In this document: positions 60,601 to 64,000 of the stretch, piece after piece | How the letters are laid out: each line of letters opens with the position of its first letter | Position numbering within the stretch: the first letter of the stretch is position 1 | Source of the DNA: Ipomoea triloba | Lineage: Eukaryota; Streptophyta; Magnoliopsida; Solanales; Convolvulaceae | DNA length: 64,000 nucleotides | Assembly (NCBI RefSeq): GCF_003576645.1 | Contig: NC_044917.1 | Coordinates: 4,903,745 to 4,967,744 of the forward strand | Reading direction: 5' to 3' | Translations under genes and position numbers: made by a program | Notes under the pieces: generated by a model | Told to the model about the DNA's origin: nothing | Database searches by the model: none | Seen by the model: only the letters and a program-made list of their open reading frames with translations

Positions 60601-61560
60601 GATCATTCCGATTTGGGCAGAAGAGGCACGTTGTTGTTTTTCGCCTTCTTGCTGCTGGTTCTCTTGAAGAGCTCGTTTACTCTAGGCAGGTGTATAAACA
60701 GCAGTTATCTAATATCGCTGTTTCTGGCAAGATGGAGAAGCGGTACTTTGAAGGCGTGCAGGTTGGAAGCCACTTTTGTCGTTGTATCTCCAAATGATAT
60801 ATTTATGAATTTGTGTTATTCTTAAGGGAGAAGAGAAAAAATCACTGATCCAAACTACTTTTCCAGGACTGTAAAGAGTTCCAAGGCGAGCTATTTGGAA
60901 TCTGCAATCTTTTCCGCGATCTGTCTGATAAGCTTTTTACAAGTGATATCATTGAATTACAAGAGAATAAAGGCAAGGAAGACGGAGGAAGCCTTAATCT
61001 GAGTGACCTCGGGATGCATTTTCTCCCCGAGAAAGTAATTACTGGATCGTCTTCACTGACATCCGAATGCCAAGAACCTAAGAAAGGAGATACGAAACTC
61101 AAGCTAGAAGACCTCGGTAAGTTTTACGTTTCAAAAATGAAGTAATGTATGCCAATTAGTTAGGATCCTTGAATAAACCATGGACTAATAGCAGATAATG
61201 GAACATATATACATCTTAGCTGATGAACTTTGGGATGTAGGTATTGTTTATGCTCATCGCAATGAAGATGTTGTTAACCTCCGACCTGTGGCAATCCCAA
61301 CTAGCGAGGAACAGAATATGCAACAGCGAAAATTTCCTGGAGTTGGGAGACGGAAATTGGATGCTACAAATGGAAAAGAGAAGGCGGGGAATTCAGATGA
61401 GGTGAAGATGCATAAGAAAAGGCAATATTGCCGCATTGCCCAGTTCATGGGAATGAAGGAGCTCCAGTTTAGCAAATGGATACTCTCTGCAACTCCAGCG
61501 GAAAGGGAAAAGGTGCTCAAAGATTACAAGAAGAGAAAGGAGAAAGTTCTGAATGGCTGA
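57681..61560 (+). CDS. SWI2: SWI2/ERCC6L2-type SNF2 family DNA-dependent ATPase
   Basis: Exons: 57681-58061, 58465-58571, 58776-59700, 59863-60110, 60260-60386, 60486-60761, 60867-61116, 61220-61560, giving 884 aa. The N-terminus is Ser-rich with an acidic stretch. The ATPase has motif [12 protein letters not shown] (Lys167), DEAH at 273-276, LTGTIMQNK (motif III), [20 protein letters not shown] (motif V) and [11 protein letters not shown] (motif VI). Between the RecA-like lobes lies a Cys-rich insert (CSCG, CC, CDSCPFC). The C-terminus has [20 protein letters not shown], a conserved tail of this subfamily. It corresponds to Arabidopsis SWI2/CHR9 and vertebrate ERCC6L2, involved in DNA-damage responses and end joining. 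The last intron uses TTAG at 61219; the nearer TAGCAG sites would cause a stop. Confidence 0.95.
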
Positions 61561-61821
61561 GATTTCTTCTTTTTTTGGGGGGCTGAATCAAGTGATGTAA
61601 ATATAGTTAGTTGCTTACAAATGTAGTTAGCAGAAAAAAGTTGACATAAGGGATGCAGTGGTAGGGAGCCAAACCAGCACCAATACCATCCCAGCAAGAA
61701 ACTTGCCCAGAAATTATCCTGTAGATTCAAGTAGAAGCAGCAATGCAGTTGAGATCGATTGGTTAGACAAAATTCATATATCAATGGTTACATAACTCCC
61801 ATTAGTGCTTAAGAGTGATGA

Positions 61822-61940
61822 GGTGGTGGGTTCGAGCCTCAGTGAAGGCAATACTGATTCTTGTGCTTCAATAGGTTGAGAAAGTAGTTATGAACAGATA
61901 CTGCATTGTAATAGAGTCAGTAGTATTAAAAAAAAAAAAA
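61822..61940 (+). mobile_element. SINE-like element (copy D), 5' truncated, with target duplication
   Basis: It starts just before box B (GGGTTCGAGCCTCAG) and continues TTGTGCTTCAATAGGTTGAG, AAGTAG and CATTGTAATAGAGTCAG to an A tail. AGAGTGATGA flanks both sides (61812-61821 and 61941-61950), a clear 10 bp target-site duplication. Confidence 0.85.
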
Positions 61941-63455
61941 AGAGTGATGAAGTTTTATATGGAAGAAAAGGGTTAAACACTTCAGTATACATGCCTGCAA
62001 ATCTGCAATACACTAACTAGAACCACAGGTTTAAGTGTATCATGGTTACATAGGTAACTCAACTGGTTACATAGATAAATTTGTCACAAGATATTAAGGT
62101 TTGAGTCTCACAGCGACAATGTGAGAACAACCTTTTAAAATGAGGGGACTTCGGGCACAGTGAGCAAAAGTCTAACATCAGTTGAGTCACTATAATTTAT
62201 TCTTCCACAAACTATCGAACCGGGATATAACCCACAGTAAACAATAAGTCCCACTGCACGCATGAGATGTTGAATACACAGTAAAGCCCAGCATCACCAT
62301 CAGATTGATATGAGCCCGAATGCCGCATAAATTCGATATGGGCTCAGTTTAAGCTTTCATTTCGAATGAACTCCGCCCAACAGCCCCATCTTAGGATCAT
62401 TAAAAATGATCATTTATCAACGGTCCATCTTGTAATGTAGATTATGGTATAGGTCTACAATATAATTTGTCCCTATTTTAATGGCATTATAGTGAATTCA
62501 GCCTTTAACTTTAAGGCTACTGTGGTATTGAAATATTTAGTTTCTAATTTTTAATTTAAGCCTATGATTTTATTGAACCTGTCACATCTGGTCATCTATC
62601 TATTATAATTTTCAGTAAATTAATGTTAATTTCTAAGAAAATTGGATAATTTTACAATTTGAGGATAATCTTTTTGTTAAAAAAAATTCATAAATGATAT
62701 ACGAGTAATAAATAATGATTTGATACTTCTAATGAAAAGAAAATAGTTTTCATATGGTATATCATTTAGTATTTCGTTTATGAGCATTTAAAAAAAAAAG
62801 GAATATTAAAATTATGAAATTATCTAATGTTTCAAAAAATAAATTCAATTAGATATAATTTTAATAGATGAACAAATGTGAAAATATAAAAAAAGTTGTG
62901 GACTATATGTGGTCAAATTAAAAATTTAGTACTAAATATTACAATGTGAAGTTATAAACCCTAAGTTTGTTCATTCCATCATCCATATATTCTTTCCTTT
63001 CCTTTACTTTATTTTCCTACTTACTTTCTCTTTTTGGGTTGCTTTATTCTCTTTGATTGCTTTCTTAAATTTATGTTTTGTTTAAATAAACAAAACATTA
63101 TAATTTTAGTACTTGTTAGCGAGAAAAAAAAAATATTCCTTATAAATATAACTTTAGTCATCATTTTTATTACTTATTCTATCAGTATATTTAGACTTAC
63201 GGACACAACAAGTCACAAAAATTTTAGCTTTAGATATCCATCATTCGCTACTAATCTACTACCATCATGTTCCCTCACCCTTACCTCATCCAACATAAAA
63301 GTGCCTCCCATCATCCATCATTTGCTACTTGCCATTCATAATAATGTAAATGTTGCTGTCCCTCCTTATGCACATTATTGTTGGTTTACTCATTTTTCGA
63401 TCAACTTCAATGACAATTCGGTAATTACGTTATTATTATATTTGTATATTTGACA

Positions 63456-63522
63456 TTTTTTTTTGAGTACTAGTGACTCTGTTACAATGTAGTATTTGTT
63501 CATAACTACTTTCTCAACCTAC
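63456..63522 (-). mobile_element. SINE-like fragment (copy E), reverse, 3' part only
   Basis: On the minus strand: TAGGTTGAGAAAGTAG, TACATTGTAACAGAGTCAC and an A tail. Only the 3' half of the element is present. Confidence 0.75.
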
Positions 63523-63696
63523 TTTTTTGCGTATCACTAAATTCTGGACTGCCCAACTTGGGAGATAAAAAAGAATAGTAACATAGTGAAGACACTATGT
63601 TACTAGTGACTGAAAAGAGAATCTCTAAAAATTTGTAGTAAGAGATAATGAAAGATAATTAATTTTTTTTTCTAAGGATGATCAGTATATAGACGG

Positions 63697-63812
63697 TCAA
63701 TGACTTTGTGTTCTAGTGGCATGACTTTTTTAAATAGGAGGTCATAAGTTCGAGCCTCACGCAATTGAGATGATATTGACCCTTTGTACTTTCGTAGGTT
63801 GAGAAAGTATAA
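63697..63812 (+). mobile_element. SINE-like element (copy F)
   Basis: Box A-like TGTTCTAGTGGCATG, box B-like AGTTCGAGCCTCACG, then CCCTTTGTACTTTCGTAGG and TTGAGAAAGTA. It ends without the ACATTGTAACAGA segment and A tail seen in other copies. Confidence 0.75.
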
Positions 63813-64000
63813 AGTATGTGGTTTAATTCGCTTAACTAATATTTGAGGCTATTAAATTGGGAAGCCTAGCAAGGTGCAGTGACGACGTACACAGTACGCG
63901 GTAATATGCTGAAAATATTTGGCTAACAAAAAAGCAAAGTACATGAAGGGGCCAATGATTCATTGGTTTGTTGGGCGAGACAACCTTATCCCCACCACTG

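Larger units (their letters stand above)
61561..64000. other. Spacer with SINE copies
   Basis: SWI2 3' UTR, then SINE-like copies D, E and F. A tRNA-like stretch near 62045-62125 (box A-like AACTCAACTGGTTAC, box B-like GGTTTGAGTCTC) may be a different SINE. The ORF at 63034-63453 is AT-rich low-complexity without family features and is not called. Confidence 0.5.

Noticed and set aside
62040..62130. Second SINE family or tRNA pseudogene
   Set aside because: Box A-like and box B-like motifs exist but no A tail or target duplication could be assigned; noted in the spacer entry only.
63034..63453. 139-residue AT-rich ORF
   Set aside because: Low-complexity hydrophobic translation without motif, codon bias or splice context.
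1..64000. CRISPR arrays, operons, phage or bacterial defence systems
   Set aside because: None are expected or seen. All tandem repeats here are short eukaryotic duplications or microsatellites.

Overview
This is a 64 kb piece of a plant nuclear genome. The evidence is GT-AG introns in every multi-exon gene, plant-only families (vacuolar TPC1, P-class PPR, DUF506, DUF1421/FLOE, proton-pump interactor), and AT-rich intergenic DNA full of MITEs, SINEs and LTR remnants. The gene content fits a eudicot. An asterid such as a Convolvulaceae species is a guess and not shown by the sequence.

Layout. 1-1560 (+): 3' part of a FLOE/DUF1421 prion-like protein gene. 4345-17047 (+): complete TPC1, the vacuolar two-pore cation channel (23 coding exons, 740 aa). 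18259-20555 (-): a UBC25/26-type ubiquitin E2, tail to tail with TPC1. 20556-24478: repeat-rich spacer. 24479-24982 (+): single-exon membrane protein of unknown function. 24983-29838: spacer with a 661 bp MITE. 29839-32452 (+): MAN2-type endo-beta-mannanase, tail to tail with an intronless PPR gene (32820-34787, -). 34788-39867: spacer with two diverged copies of one LTR family. 39868-43888 (+): myristoylated CDK-like kinase of the IBS1/At1g54610 group. 44653-44723 (+): tRNA-Gly(GCC). 47844-49217 (+): DUF506 protein. 49218-56094: long AT-rich desert with a foldback. 56095-57364 (+): short proton-pump-interactor-like coiled-coil protein. 57681-61560 (+): SWI2/ERCC6L2-type SNF2 ATPase. 61561-64000: spacer with SINE copies.

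The genes are ordinary unlinked plant housekeeping and signalling genes. I see no operon-like cluster, defence island or biosynthetic cluster. Exon models were built by hand from ORFs, GT/AG sites, reading phase and remembered family alignments. All phases close.

The most interesting observations are inside TPC1: a U12-type intron, a decayed 74 bp duplicate of the pore-I exon end, and changes at luminal calcium-sensor residues resembling those linked to hyperexcitable channels. Outside TPC1 they are a family of at least six SINE-like copies, two well-bounded TTA-flanked MITEs (one with three GC-rich hairpins), and a 300 bp foldback near 52.4 kb. No wholly new biological system is evident.
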